A stretch of 64,000 nt of DNA from Roseinatronobacter thiooxidans (lineage in GTDB: Bacteria; Pseudomonadota; Alphaproteobacteria; Rhodobacterales; Rhodobacteraceae): contig NZ_MEHT01000001.1 of NCBI RefSeq assembly GCF_001870675.1, forward strand, positions 248,001-312,000, given 5' to 3'. The position numbers were made by a program, and so were the translations under genes. The notes under the pieces were generated by a model. That model made no database searches and was not told the origin of the DNA. It saw only the letters and a program-made list of their open reading frames with translations. Below are positions 43,304 through 52,674 of the stretch, in pieces (positions within the stretch are counted from its first letter, which is position 1; every line of letters begins with the position of its first letter).

Positions 43304-44794
43304 TCAATGCGACATCAGTTTATCCATCGCGCCCGGCTTGTCATGGATGGCAAGCTTGTCGACGATGGTTTCTGTCGCTTCATTCATGCCGATCACCTCT
43401 ACCTCGGCCCCGTCACGGCGGAATTTCAGAATTGCCATGTCCAGCGCCTGCACCGAAGAGATGTCCCAGATATGCGCGCGGCTGACATCGATGATGACTT
43501 TGTCCAGCGCTTCCTTGAAGTCGAACGCCTCCATGAAATCTTCGACCGAGCCGTAGAACAACTGCCCCTCGACCGTATAGGTGCGCATGCGCCCGTCTTT
43601 GGAAATATCGCTGCGCATGGTGAAGAGTTGCGCGATCTTGCCGGCAAAGAAAATGCCCGACAGCAGCACGCCCACCAGCACCCCAATCGCAAGGTTGTGG
43701 GTGTAGACAACAGTGACAACTGTTGCGACCATCACGATAGAGCTGGAGCGCGGATGCACCCGCAGCGCCTTGATAGACGACCAAGAGAAGGTGCCGATGG
43801 ACACCATGATCATTACCGCGACCAAGGCGGCCATGGGAATTTGTTTCACCAGATCCCCCATCACAAGGATCAGAAACAGCAGATAGACGCCTGCGGCAAA
43901 GCACGACAACCGCCCCCGCCCGCCGGATTTGACGTTGATAATGCTTTGCCCGATCATCGCACAGCCCGCCATGCCGCCGATAAAGCCGGTTGCGGTGTTG
44001 GAAATGCCCTGCCCGATACATTCCTGATTGCGGTCCGAGCGCGTGTCGGTCAGGTCATCGACGATATTCTGTGTCATCAGGCTTTCCAGCAGGCCCACAA
44101 CCGCGATGGCCATGGAATAGGGGAAAATGATCATCAGCGTCTCAAATGTCAGCGGAATGTTCGGGATCAGGAACATGGGCAATGTGTCGGGCAATTCGCC
44201 CATATCGCCTACGGTGCGCACATCCAGCCCCAGCGCCACCGCAACAATCGTCAGCACAACGATTGTCACCAAGGGCGAGGGGATGGCCTTGGTCAGCATG
44301 GGCAGGCCGTAGATGATGGCCAGACCAGCGGCGACCAGAACATAGGTGATTAACGACACCTCGCGCGGGTCCAGTTCGGGCAATTGCGCCAGAAAGATCA
44401 GGATTGCCAGCGCGTTGACAAAGCCGGTCATCACCGATTTCGACACATAGCGCATGACAAAGCCAAGTTTCAGAATGCCTGCGCCGATCTGCAACAGCCC
44501 TGCCAGCACAGTGGCTGCAAGCAGGTATTCCAGCCCGTAATCGCGCACCAGCGTGACCATCAGCACTGCCGTGGCCGCCGTTGCCGCCGAGATCATACCC
44601 GGCCTGCCGCCGGTAAAGGCGATCAGCACAGCAATCGAGAAACTGGCATAGAGGCCCACTTTCGGGTCCACGCCCGCGATAATGGAAAAGGCAATCGCTT
44701 CGGGGATCAGCGCCAGCGCCACAACCAGCCCCGCGATAAGATCGCCGCGCACATTGCCGAACCACTGGTCGCGGTAAGCATTTAGTGAAATCAT
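43304..44794 (-). CDS. SulP family anion transporter with STAS domain
   Basis: A 496-aa inner-membrane transporter of the SulP (SLC26-like) family, moving sulfate, bicarbonate or other anions. The family start is [22 protein letters not shown], about 12-14 hydrophobic segments follow, and residues from about 390 form a cytoplasmic STAS domain ([17 protein letters not shown]). Substrate specificity cannot be read; BicA-type bicarbonate uptake is as likely as sulfate. I chose the ATG at 44794 ([13 protein letters not shown]). The Usp gene follows in the same operon. Confidence 0.9.
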   Translation of the reverse strand: MISLNAYRDQWFGNVRGDLIAGLVVALALIPEAIAFSIIAGVDPKVGLYASFSIAVLIAFTGGRPGMISAATAATAVLMVTLVRDYGLEYLLAATVLAGLLQIGAGILKLGFVMRYVSKSVMTGFVNALAILIFLAQLPELDPREVSLITYVLVAAGLAIIYGLPMLTKAIPSPLVTIVVLTIVAVALGLDVRTVGDMGELPDTLPMFLIPNIPLTFETLMIIFPYSMAIAVVGLLESLMTQNIVDDLTDTRSDRNQECIGQGISNTATGFIGGMAGCAMIGQSIINVKSGGRGRLSCFAAGVYLLFLILVMGDLVKQIPMAALVAVMIMVSIGTFSWSSIKALRVHPRSSSIVMVATVVTVVYTHNLAIGVLVGVLLSGIFFAGKIAQLFTMRSDISKDGRMRTYTVEGQLFYGSVEDFMEAFDFKEALDKVIIDVSRAHIWDISSVQALDMAILKFRRDGAEVEVIGMNEATETIVDKLAIHDKPGAMDKLMSH

Positions 44795-45373
44795 GTCATA
44801 GGTTCCTGACCGGCAAAAGCTGCGCAACAGCGCGCCGGTATTTCATGGTGTTTATTCTGGTTATCCGGCGGATCAGCGGCCGGAAGAGCCACCCGGGCTT
44901 GCACCGGGTCCATGCGATTGGCCCGAGCCTTACGCGAAAAGATGCATCCTGAGCAACTTGAAAAGGCATAAATCCCGCCGCAGCGCAGGAAACCCCGCGC
45001 CTATGCGGCTTTTATAATCATCTGTCTGGCAAAAGGCGCATGGGATCGTGCGTGCCTTTCCGTCGGGGCGCAGTGGCGCATTTCAGGTTTTGGCACGCCC
45101 GCCTTGGTGCCCCAAAAGGCAAAATTCGCGCCTGCACAGACCCATGCGAACCCAGCCCATCGGCAGGATTCGGCCTGATGGGGTGCCTTTGTGTTTGTAT
45201 CATGCGGCCTGCGACTATAGCTTCCCACCACTAGGATGCAGCCGGACCTTAGTACCAACGCGTAGCCGATCTGCTTCGTTCCACCATAATCTTCGTTCCG
45301 TGCCGCAAAAATTGCGCGCCACCATACCTGCATCATGTCGCATCAGACCCCTTCAACATACAGAAAGAACACA
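44795..45373. other. Intergenic region upstream of SulP operon and lipoprotein gene
   Basis: A 579-bp gap between divergent genes. It holds a hairpin ACCCGG-N7-CCGGGT (about 44893-44911) 100 bp upstream of sulP. Its right part (45000-45330) has an open minus-strand frame of uneven composition that I cannot match to a protein; it could be a relic. No riboswitch of a known class was recognised. Confidence 0.45.
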
Positions 45374-45592
45374 ATGCAAACTCTTCTTGGCATTTCGGTA
45401 CTGACCTGGGGCTTGGCCCTTTCGGCCTGCGCCCCTGTCCAGCCGGAAGTCTCTCGCTCTGCTGTCGCTCAGGTGCAAAGCAATCCGGCGACAGGTGACA
45501 AAGGCCTGATCACCCCGCCCGCTACGCCAGCCCATAACTGGACCTGCACAGCCTCTGGTGCGGGCATGGCGGGGAAATGTATGAATAACTGA
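45374..45592 (+). CDS. Small predicted lipoprotein
   Basis: A 72-aa protein with a signal peptide and lipobox ending at Cys19 (LALSAC), followed by a Pro/Ala/Gln-rich mature part with two more Cys near the end (WTCTASGAGMAGKCMNN), which could form a disulfide. I do not recognise a family. The ATG at 45374 gives the natural lipoprotein start; an ATG at 45335 would prepend polar residues. Confidence 0.65.
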   Translation: MQTLLGISVLTWGLALSACAPVQPEVSRSAVAQVQSNPATGDKGLITPPATPAHNWTCTASGAGMAGKCMNN

Positions 45593-45632
45593 CATGCTGC
45601 CTGTGGTTGTCACGGGCGATCACAGACCCCCG

Positions 45633-45688
45633 GCCTTGCCCACGGCACACCCTTTCAGGCGCGGCGGCCCGTGGCCTTGTGCCCGCGC
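45633..45688 (-). repeat. Dispersed intergenic repeat, copy E (head only)
   Basis: Read on the minus strand from 45688, it shows the head of the element: GCGCGG, hairpin GGCC-ACG-GGCC, then CGCCGCGCCT and AAAGGG as in copy C. The similarity fades after about 55 bp and no tail was found. It lies between the convergent small-lipoprotein and GH26-like genes. Confidence 0.6.
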
Positions 45689-45751
45689 TTGGGATGGTAC
45701 TGCATTGCCCCCGCCAGCTGCTATCGGGTGCCTTGAATCAGGTGGCGCACC

Positions 45752-46678
45752 CTATTCGGGGCGTTGGGCGCTGTTGCGCCAGTCAGGCAGGCCAAAATCA
45801 TGCGGCCATGGCCAGACTTCCTGACTGTTGAAATAGATCACAGCGGTAAGTTCGGGAAACCTGTCTTCTGTCTGACGCACAGTGTTGAACCATTCGTCCA
45901 TATATGCGCGATCCCCGACAAAGCCCAATTCTGCCACCATTATCGGTTTGCCAAAATCAGAGACACGGTTGTAGCGGGGCGCAAGGACTTCGGTGAAACT
46001 CTGCTCGCCACCAAGATGCAAGCGTTGAAACTCTTGCGCGCCAAAGACAGACAGGCCGATCACATCGACCACATCTTCGCCCGGAAAATAGGGCTCAAGC
46101 CCCTCTTCACCGGCAGGGGACCACATAAAGCTCAAGTCCGGCGCGACAGACCGGCAGACTTCGACCATGCGCCTGTATGCTGCGATATGGTCTTCTGGGT
46201 TCCACATTGACCATGGGAAATGGCCATTGGGATTGTCCATCTCATGCGCCCAACGCACGGTGACGGGGCTTTCCAGCGTGCCAAGAACAGTGCAGACGCG
46301 CCGCATAGTCGCATCGTGACGTCCCGCCAGAACATCGCGGCGCAATGTTTCGGCCTCATAGGGCGCACCCCAGACCCACGGCTCGATCGTGACAAGCATT
46401 GAGCGATTGCGTTGGCGGATATATTCATCGGCGGTGTGCAGCGTGTCCAGATCGACGCCTTCCCAAGGCAGAAAGACATGCTCGATGCTGACTTCGGGGT
46501 CTGCGGCAAAGCTGCCTTCGGGGTCGTAGACGCCGAAAATGGTGGTTCCCGGCGGGGCAGCCAGCGCGCTGCCCGCAGCCAGCAAAAGACCTGCGATTGC
46601 CGCAGATGTAACTTTTGGCGCCATTCCGGTGACAGGGTCACCACGGCACGGATGAATAGTGGATAGCAAGATTTTCAT
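45752..46678 (-). CDS. GH26-like secreted glycoside hydrolase
   Basis: A 308-aa predicted beta-mannanase/endoglucanase-like hydrolase. VRWAHEMDNPNGHFPW carries the presumed acid/base Glu, and PIMVAELGFVGDR the nucleophile Glu, as in clan GH-A/GH26. A hydrophobic signal segment ends GSALAAP. The ATG at 46678 has GGAGAGA six bases upstream and gives a 20-residue leader before the signal core; the ATG at 46624 gives a normal signal peptide but a poor ribosome site. It is last in the polysaccharide operon and may trim or release the polymer made by the GT2 synthase. Confidence 0.82.
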   Translation of the reverse strand: MKILLSTIHPCRGDPVTGMAPKVTSAAIAGLLLAAGSALAAPPGTTIFGVYDPEGSFAADPEVSIEHVFLPWEGVDLDTLHTADEYIRQRNRSMLVTIEPWVWGAPYEAETLRRDVLAGRHDATMRRVCTVLGTLESPVTVRWAHEMDNPNGHFPWSMWNPEDHIAAYRRMVEVCRSVAPDLSFMWSPAGEEGLEPYFPGEDVVDVIGLSVFGAQEFQRLHLGGEQSFTEVLAPRYNRVSDFGKPIMVAELGFVGDRAYMDEWFNTVRQTEDRFPELTAVIYFNSQEVWPWPHDFGLPDWRNSAQRPE

Positions 46679-46719
46679 CATTCTCTCCAAGTGTCATTGG
46701 ACACATTCATAAGGCAGGA

Positions 46720-48525
46720 TCATTCCCACCAGACTTCAAGCCGGATACGTCCTGCGCCATCACTGTGCAGGCCGGCCCCTGAAACCGGATATAGAACCCG
46801 CGTAAGGTGCAAGGGTTCCAAGCCCATTGACAGAACATGCAGACTTTCAACGCCCCGCAGTGACAGCGATGACACAATCAATGCGGCAAGAACGGTGATC
46901 CCCGTGAACTGAACCGCCGCCGGACCCATATTCCGGCGCAGGGAAATTTTGTTCTCGCGGATGTGCCAGATCACCATGACAGCACAGATTGTGGTGTAGA
47001 TGGCCAGATTTATCGCGGCCAGAATGTAGAACCCGCGCGCGTGCTGAAGCTCGCCCGCCAGAAGAATTGGCAAGCCCGACGCAAGAGCCAGCGCGAAATA
47101 GGGGGCAAGCACCCGAAACGGCAGCACGCGCGTTTCCTGTGCGCCCTTCGGGGTGACACGGAAATTCGCGCGGGTGCCGGTCAGGTAATCGAAAATGGCT
47201 GTTCCTGTTCCCCACAACACCCACGGCCACTGGATCGATATGAACAACGCCTTTTCCCAACTCAGGATCGCGCTGGTTTTCGGGCGGAAAAACCCATCGC
47301 GGCGTATGGCAAAGGCAATCCACACAATCACAAGGGTCGAGGGCAGGATATGCGCCACAAATATCGGGAATTTCACATCGACAAAGCGGAAATCAAACAT
47401 CAGCGCCAGAATTGGCAGTGTGAACATCAGCGCCATAAACATGGCTTGTAGCGGATACCACATTTGCATGAAGATGAATTGCGCCCGCATCCGCGGGGGC
47501 AATCGCGCTATGTAGCGTGGCGTGTATACCAGCAAAACTGTCATCAGGCTGCGCGACCACTGGAATTCCTGCGTGACAAGATCGGTTACCGCCACAGGGC
47601 CTGCACCGATTGCGATTGCATCAATCGCATGCACGCCGCGCCAGCCATTGGCGTTGAATATCATCGTGGTCGAATGATCCTCGGCCAGTTCGGGGCCAAG
47701 CCCGCCAATCTGTTGCAATGCTGCCGTGCGCACCGCGTAATGTGACCCGATACAGACCGGCGCCAGCCCATTGGTATAGCCGGACTGCAAAATTCCATGA
47801 AACATGCCTTCAGCAGAAAGCCGCGTGCGCGCGGCCCAATTCTCTGATGCGTTCGACCCGCAGATGCTGGGCGCGGAAACATAGCCCACCCGCGCATCGG
47901 CAAAGGGGGCCAGCAGATTGGTCAGATAGCCGGGCTGCGCCACATGATCGGAATCCAGCTGCGCCACGAAATCATAATTCTGATACCCGTAATGGTCGTA
48001 GAAATAGGCCAGATTGCCTTCCTTGCACTTTGTGCGGCGGGGCCAGTCGGGCTGGTGATACTCTGCCACGCCCTTGCGGGAGGATATTTTCACCCCATGC
48101 GCCGCGCACCATTCCAGTGTTTCGGGGGTGGGGTCTTCGTCGGCCAGCCATGTGTCATGCGGGTAATCCTGCGCCAGCATCGCTTCCAGCGTTATGCGCA
48201 GCACGGCAAAAGGTTCGCTGGGGGTTTTGGTGGTGATCATGGCAACCCGGGGGGTGCCAAGATCCGCGATTCTGGCGCTGGAGACCCGCGCATGCAGGAA
48301 CATTGACAGAAAATAGAGTTGCACAAAAAACAGCCAGCCGATTGCAACGCTAAGCACAACAAAGCTGAGCATGTTGATATTATGCGAGGGCGTGAACCAC
48401 CACACCCAGAAATAGGCCGCCGCCGCCAGCCAGAGCGCGAAAGCAATGTGGTATTTGACACTCTGCGCCCGCGACAGCAGCGGCACCAGATAGCTGGGCG
48501 GTTCTGACGCGGAAGCGTGGGACAT
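46720..48525 (-). CDS. Processive-type GT2 glycosyltransferase (cellulose synthase-like)
   Basis: A 601-aa membrane glycosyltransferase of BcsA/OpgH-like layout. Two N-terminal TM helices (about 26-75) precede a cytoplasmic GT-A domain, then four or more TM helices. Catalytic landmarks are LADEDPTPETL, AQLDSDH (DxD) and LAEDHSTTMIF (base Asp). The usual QxxRW reads EFQWSRS. No PilZ domain is evident. It should polymerise a beta-linked glycan and move it across the inner membrane. The ATG at 48525 lies one base past the galE stop. Neighbours supply UDP-galactose and UDP-xylose and a hydrolase. Confidence 0.85.
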   Translation of the reverse strand: MSHASASEPPSYLVPLLSRAQSVKYHIAFALWLAAAAYFWVWWFTPSHNINMLSFVVLSVAIGWLFFVQLYFLSMFLHARVSSARIADLGTPRVAMITTKTPSEPFAVLRITLEAMLAQDYPHDTWLADEDPTPETLEWCAAHGVKISSRKGVAEYHQPDWPRRTKCKEGNLAYFYDHYGYQNYDFVAQLDSDHVAQPGYLTNLLAPFADARVGYVSAPSICGSNASENWAARTRLSAEGMFHGILQSGYTNGLAPVCIGSHYAVRTAALQQIGGLGPELAEDHSTTMIFNANGWRGVHAIDAIAIGAGPVAVTDLVTQEFQWSRSLMTVLLVYTPRYIARLPPRMRAQFIFMQMWYPLQAMFMALMFTLPILALMFDFRFVDVKFPIFVAHILPSTLVIVWIAFAIRRDGFFRPKTSAILSWEKALFISIQWPWVLWGTGTAIFDYLTGTRANFRVTPKGAQETRVLPFRVLAPYFALALASGLPILLAGELQHARGFYILAAINLAIYTTICAVMVIWHIRENKISLRRNMGPAAVQFTGITVLAALIVSSLSLRGVESLHVLSMGLEPLHLTRVLYPVSGAGLHSDGAGRIRLEVWWE

Positions 48526-48526
48526 G

Positions 48527-49528
48527 TCACGCGTGGCTTGCATGCACGGCCCCTGTCTGGAATTGCCGCGCGGCATGCGCAACGATGGTGGCAATATCCG
48601 AGTGTGTCGTGACAAAGTTCAGCGCGCGCGCAGCATAGCTGGCATCGGCAATCATGACCGGCGGATCGCCTGCGCGCCGTGGCCCGAACCGCAACGGGAT
48701 TTTGCGCGCCGTGGCGCGCTGCACCTCGTTTACGATGTCAAGGATCGAATGCCCCTGCCCGGACCCGATATTTACTGCCAGATCACCGCCCCCGCGCAAC
48801 AGATGGGCAAGGGCCGCAACATGCGCCCGCGCCAGATCGCTGACATGGACATAGTCCCGGATACAAGTGCCATCCGGTGTGGGATAGTTCGTTCCGAACA
48901 CCTGTAACATGCGGGTCTGTCCATAGGCCGCCATCAGCGCAAGCGGGATCAGATGCGTTTCCGGGTCATGCCGCTCTGCCAACTCGCCCGAAGGGTCGGC
49001 CCCTGCGGCGTTGAAATAGCGCAAGATCACATGGCGCATCCCGTAAGCGGCGCTGTGGTCTTGAATCATTTGTTCACAGATGCGTTTCGTCCGGCCATAG
49101 GGGCTAAGGGGGTGCTGCGCGGTGGATTCCGTGATCGGCAGCTTGTCAGGCACGCCATAGGTGGCGCAGCTGGAAGAAAACACAAAATGCCCGATCCCCG
49201 CTTGTCGGCATGCCTCTAGCACCGAGATCGTGCCACAGACATTATTTGCATAATACACCGCAGGGTCGGCAACCGACTCGCCCACATAGGCTTTGGCCGC
49301 AAAATGCATCACGGCTGCAATTCTGTGGCTGGTCAGGATGTTGCGCATCAGCGCGGTGTCACGGATATCGCCATGAATGCGGCGACCCCATTTCACCGCG
49401 TCAGGGTGTCCGGTGCTGAAATTATCGACGGTCACAGGGTTATGTCCGGCTGCGGCAAGGGCCTTGCAGGTATGGCTGCCGATAAACCCTGCGCCCCCGG
49501 TCACCAGAATGTTGACCTTGCCTGTCAT
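48527..49528 (-). CDS. galE: UDP-glucose 4-epimerase
   Basis: A 333-aa SDR epimerase that interconverts UDP-glucose and UDP-galactose. The NAD loop is [22 protein letters not shown], the catalytic Ser lies in [10 protein letters not shown], and YGRTKRICE holds the Tyr/Lys pair. [27 protein letters not shown] is the GalE-specific substrate segment. It overlaps the upstream decarboxylase gene by four bases. In this operon it probably feeds the GT2 synthase. Confidence 0.93.
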   Translation of the reverse strand: MTGKVNILVTGGAGFIGSHTCKALAAAGHNPVTVDNFSTGHPDAVKWGRRIHGDIRDTALMRNILTSHRIAAVMHFAAKAYVGESVADPAVYYANNVCGTISVLEACRQAGIGHFVFSSSCATYGVPDKLPITESTAQHPLSPYGRTKRICEQMIQDHSAAYGMRHVILRYFNAAGADPSGELAERHDPETHLIPLALMAAYGQTRMLQVFGTNYPTPDGTCIRDYVHVSDLARAHVAALAHLLRGGGDLAVNIGSGQGHSILDIVNEVQRATARKIPLRFGPRRAGDPPVMIADASYAARALNFVTTHSDIATIVAHAARQFQTGAVHASHA

Positions 49529-50517
49529 GCGGCTGACTCGGCTCGGTGGCTATTGGCCTTCAACTGGCTGCGAAACCACGGGATTGTCGCATTCAGCCCC
49601 TCTTCCAGCGTGACTTTCGGCTGCCACCCCAGAACCATTTTTGCCAAGCCCAGATCGGGGCGGCGTTGTTGCGGATCATCCACAGGAATCGGGTTGTAAA
49701 CGATTTTCGAAGTCGATCCGGTTTTGTTCAGGATAAGTCTGGCCAGATCCGCGATGGTGAATTCGCCGTCATTTCCCAGATTGACAGGGTAGTTCACATC
49801 ATCAGGCGTTGCCATCAGCGCGATCAGCCCGTCCAGCAGATCGTCAACATAGCAAAACGACCGCGTCTGCGCCCCGTCACCGTAAATTGTGATCGGCTCT
49901 CCGCGCAATGCCTGAACTGCAAAATTCGAGACGACGCGCCCGTCATTCGGGGACATACCGGGACCATAAGTGTTGAAGATACGCGCGATTTTGACTGTCA
50001 CGCCATGCTGGAGGCTGTAATCGTGAAACAATGTCTCGGCTGCGCGCTTGCCTTCGTCATAGCAGGCGCGGGGGCCGACAGGATTGACATTGCCGTGGTA
50101 GCCTTCGGCCTGCGGGCTGAACAGCGGGTCGCCATAAACCTCGGAGGTGGAGGCCTGTAGAATCGTCGCGCCATTGTCACGCGCAAGGTCCAGCAGGTTC
50201 AATGCGCCCAGAACACAGGTTTTCAAAGTATGTATCGGATCAATCTGGTACATGGGCGGCGATGCCGGACAGGCCAGATTGTAAATCTCGTCAACCTGCT
50301 TGCGCAGGGTTAAAGGGAAGGTGATGTCATGTTTGATAAAGCTGAAGTTGGGTTGGCCGGTCAGCAGGTCGATATTCGACAGATAGCCGGTCTGAAGGTT
50401 GTCGACACAGATCACATCGGCGCCAGACATCAGCAATCTGGTACACAGCCGCGACCCCAGAAACCCTGCCCCGCCTGCCACCAGAACCGTTTTCATGCTG
50501 CGTGCTGAAGTCATCAT
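49525..50517 (-). CDS. UDP-glucuronate decarboxylase (UDP-xylose synthase) family
   Basis: A 330-aa SDR enzyme of the UXS type, which makes UDP-xylose from UDP-glucuronate. Landmarks are [35 protein letters not shown] (highly typical of UXS), [22 protein letters not shown] with the catalytic Tyr/Lys, [18 protein letters not shown] and [14 protein letters not shown]. Start choice: the ATG at 50517 overlaps the stop of a preceding 43-codon frame (ATGA); an internal ATG at 50496 also fits the family. Neither has its own strong ribosome site. Confidence 0.92.
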   Translation of the reverse strand: MMTSARSMKTVLVAGGAGFLGSRLCTRLLMSGADVICVDNLQTGYLSNIDLLTGQPNFSFIKHDITFPLTLRKQVDEIYNLACPASPPMYQIDPIHTLKTCVLGALNLLDLARDNGATILQASTSEVYGDPLFSPQAEGYHGNVNPVGPRACYDEGKRAAETLFHDYSLQHGVTVKIARIFNTYGPGMSPNDGRVVSNFAVQALRGEPITIYGDGAQTRSFCYVDDLLDGLIALMATPDDVNYPVNLGNDGEFTIADLARLILNKTGSTSKIVYNPIPVDDPQQRRPDLGLAKMVLGWQPKVTLEEGLNATIPWFRSQLKANSHRAESAA

Positions 50518-50645
50518 TTTGACACCCCGCGCGCGGGCATAACATTGGCCCCATGCTGTAGGTCAATCGGTGCGGCATTGCTGCCTGTCTTGCGATCCGT
50601 GGGCATAGCTTGCAGGACCAGAGCACTTGTAAGTTTGCGGTTCAT
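50514..50645 (-). CDS. Possible 43-aa leader peptide of the polysaccharide operon
   Basis: A short frame starting [17 protein letters not shown], with AAAGGG nine bases upstream. Its TGA overlaps the ATG of the decarboxylase gene (ATGA), the same coupling as the next gene pair in this operon. No family was recognised; it has no signal peptide or TM helix. Coupling, ribosome site and position are the only evidence; it could be non-coding leader. Confidence 0.35.
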   Translation of the reverse strand: MNRKLTSALVLQAMPTDRKTGSNAAPIDLQHGANVMPARGVSK

Positions 50646-50965
50646 CGTTGAAAGCCCTTTGTGATCGTTGAACTGATAATTTTCAGGCCGATGCCAGACC
50701 ACACCAGCAGGTCTAATCAGAATTGGCCGTCCCCGCATAAGTCGCAGGCGTCCAGTTTGTTCCTGCGCAATCGTCAGCGACGGGGATTCTTGCTATTTTG
50801 GCAACATCTGGGCCACAGGTGTGCCATCCTGATGGTGCGTGCCATTGCCTTGGCCGCGCACAGCCAAGGGCAGTTGCGCTTGATTAGCGCGGCAAGCTGG
50901 CTAAGTCTGCGCATGCGTTTATGCTGCTTGCAGCTTGCAGATGCACAACACGAAAGGCGGGCATT
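50646..50965. other. Divergent promoter region of the glycan locus
   Basis: This 320-bp region separates the leftward polysaccharide operon from the rightward opgG-like gene and should hold both promoters. It is slightly AT-richer than the flanks near 50660-50720. No clear operator or RNA gene was seen. Confidence 0.5.
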
Positions 50966-52540
50966 ATGAAACGGCGGGTCATGCTTGGGCATACGGCTTT
51001 GGCGGCGTTCGGGGTCGCGTTCGGGGCATTTCCGCGACAGGCGGCAGGCCAGACCCCTTCAGGCCCAGATGCACTGATCTTGCGCGCTCGTGCGCTGGCC
51101 GAACGGCCCCATGACACCGATGCCGCTTCGCTGCCGCCGCCCTTCGACAGCCTTGATTATGACAGGTATCGCGCGATCACCCCGCGCGCCGGTGCAGCGG
51201 CGGGTTTGGATATTGGCGGCGGGTTCAGGGCGGATCTGCTGCCGCCCGGCTGGCTGTTTTCGACACCTGTACAGATTTCCTTGCCGGGGCGGCGCGCGCA
51301 GACGGATTTCGACCCCGGAAGTTTCGAGTTTGACGCGCGGTATTTTCCGCAGGGCGCACCCGTTGGGCCATTTCCGGGGCTGGGGCATTCCGGCTTGCGC
51401 ATTCGCTATCCGCTGAATGCGCCGGATCGTCTGGATGATTTGATCGTGTTGCAAGGGGCCAGCTATTTTCGCGCCCTTGCCCGCGATGTGGCCTATGGGC
51501 TGTCTGCGCGCGGGCTTGCCTTGGGCACGGGCGGCCCCGCCCCCGAGGAATTTCCCGTCACCCGCGAGATCGAGGTTTTCGACACGCAAGACGGTGTGTT
51601 GCATTTTGGCTGCCTGATCGACAGCCCGCGCGCAGCGGCGGCATTTATCGTGTCCTTGCGGCCCGGCAATGCCGACAGCCCCGCAACAGTGATGCGCTGC
51701 GATTTGCACCTGTTTGTGCGCGAGACGGTTTCGGATATTGGCATCGCGCCCCTGACATCGATGTTTCAGCATAACGATATGGGACCGGCCCGCATTGACG
51801 ATTTCCGCCCAGCCGTTCACGACAGCGCTGTGCTGGTCATGGAGAATGGCGCGGGCGAGGGGCTGTGGCGGCCGCTGGCCAATCCGGACACTGTCCAGAT
51901 GTCGGCCTTTCAGGACGCGGGCCCACGGCGCTTTGGTTTGCTGCAAATCCCTGACAGTTTTGCCGCCTTCCGCGATGCAGAAGGGGCCTATCACCGCCGC
52001 CCTTCGGCCTTTGTGGAACCTTTGGGAGATTGGGGCGCGGGGGCCGTCCAGTTGCTGGAAATCCCTACGCCAAATGAATATGCCGACAATATTGTGGCGT
52101 TCTGGCGGCCTGCCGCCCCTTTGCAGCCGGGTGTCGCGCATCATTTCGCCTATGATCTACGCTGGGCCCCAGCCGGACTGGCGGCCATGCCACCCGCGCA
52201 ATCAACCCCGCTGGTGGCGGTGCACAGCGCATCAGGCGTCAATCCGGAAAACCCTGCAAGCAGGTTATTCGTGATTGATTACGCCGCCGCAGGCGATGGG
52301 GGCTTGCCGGACCCTGCTGATCTGGACCTGTTCATCGCGCAGCCAGAGGGGGCAGAAATTTCGGGCCAAACGCTTTACCGCATCGACGGTGCGCGCCCGA
52401 AACTGCGCGCCAGTTTTGTGCTGATCCCGTCTCGGGCCACCAATCAGGCCGAATTGCGCGTGCAACTGCGCGGCGCAGGCCGCGATGTGGCCCCAGTCTG
52501 GCTATACCGTTGGGGCCGCACTGCAAATGGCGGCCCCTAA
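50966..52540 (+). CDS. Periplasmic glucan biosynthesis protein (OpgG/OpgD, MdoG family)
   Basis: A 524-aa exported protein of the MdoG/MdoD family needed for osmoregulated periplasmic glucans. The N-terminus (MKRRVMLGHTALAAFGVAFGA) is Tat-like, with an Arg pair and Ala-rich core. Family segments are PPPFDSLDYDRYRAI near the start, FRALARDVAYGLSARGLALGTG in the middle and SFVEPLGDWGAGAVQLLEIPT-like sequence later (FVEPLGDWGAGAVQLLEIP). No opgH is in the window; the divergent GT2 gene may take that role. The ATG at 50966 follows AAAGGCGG. Confidence 0.88.
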   Translation: MKRRVMLGHTALAAFGVAFGAFPRQAAGQTPSGPDALILRARALAERPHDTDAASLPPPFDSLDYDRYRAITPRAGAAAGLDIGGGFRADLLPPGWLFSTPVQISLPGRRAQTDFDPGSFEFDARYFPQGAPVGPFPGLGHSGLRIRYPLNAPDRLDDLIVLQGASYFRALARDVAYGLSARGLALGTGGPAPEEFPVTREIEVFDTQDGVLHFGCLIDSPRAAAAFIVSLRPGNADSPATVMRCDLHLFVRETVSDIGIAPLTSMFQHNDMGPARIDDFRPAVHDSAVLVMENGAGEGLWRPLANPDTVQMSAFQDAGPRRFGLLQIPDSFAAFRDAEGAYHRRPSAFVEPLGDWGAGAVQLLEIPTPNEYADNIVAFWRPAAPLQPGVAHHFAYDLRWAPAGLAAMPPAQSTPLVAVHSASGVNPENPASRLFVIDYAAAGDGGLPDPADLDLFIAQPEGAEISGQTLYRIDGARPKLRASFVLIPSRATNQAELRVQLRGAGRDVAPVWLYRWGRTANGGP

Positions 52541-52583
52541 GTAGCCCCGCGCGATGCGGCCATCCTATTTGCAGGGGTAAAAC

Positions 52584-52608
52584 GGAACGCGCGGCGCTGG
52601 GCCACGTT
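52584..52608 (+). promoter_or_regulatory. EcfG-type promoter before the PRC-barrel gene
   Basis: GGAAC (52584-52588), a 16-base spacer, then CGTT (52605-52608) match the alphaproteobacterial EcfG (sigma-EcfG) consensus exactly. The -10 lies 67 bp upstream of the ATG at 52675. An EcfG-like sigma factor is encoded at 61568. Confidence 0.75.
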
Positions 52609-52674
52609 TCTACCTTGTTGGGCGCACAAACGATCGGCTGTCGGTCTGCGTCGCGCCCGTAGGAGGAATTCGAC

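Noticed and set aside
44880-44920. Possible SAM or other sulfur riboswitch upstream of the SulP gene
   Set aside because: Only a simple hairpin is present; none of the conserved cores of known SAM/SAH classes was found.
45257-45282. Minus-strand GGAAC-N17-CGTT resembling an EcfG promoter
   Set aside because: The spacer is one base too long when the -10 is CGTT, and the nearest downstream gene on that strand starts over 450 bp away.
45001-45336. Open minus-strand frame that might be a transposase or phage relic
   Set aside because: No recognisable motif, no ribosome site and uneven composition; kept only as intergenic sequence.
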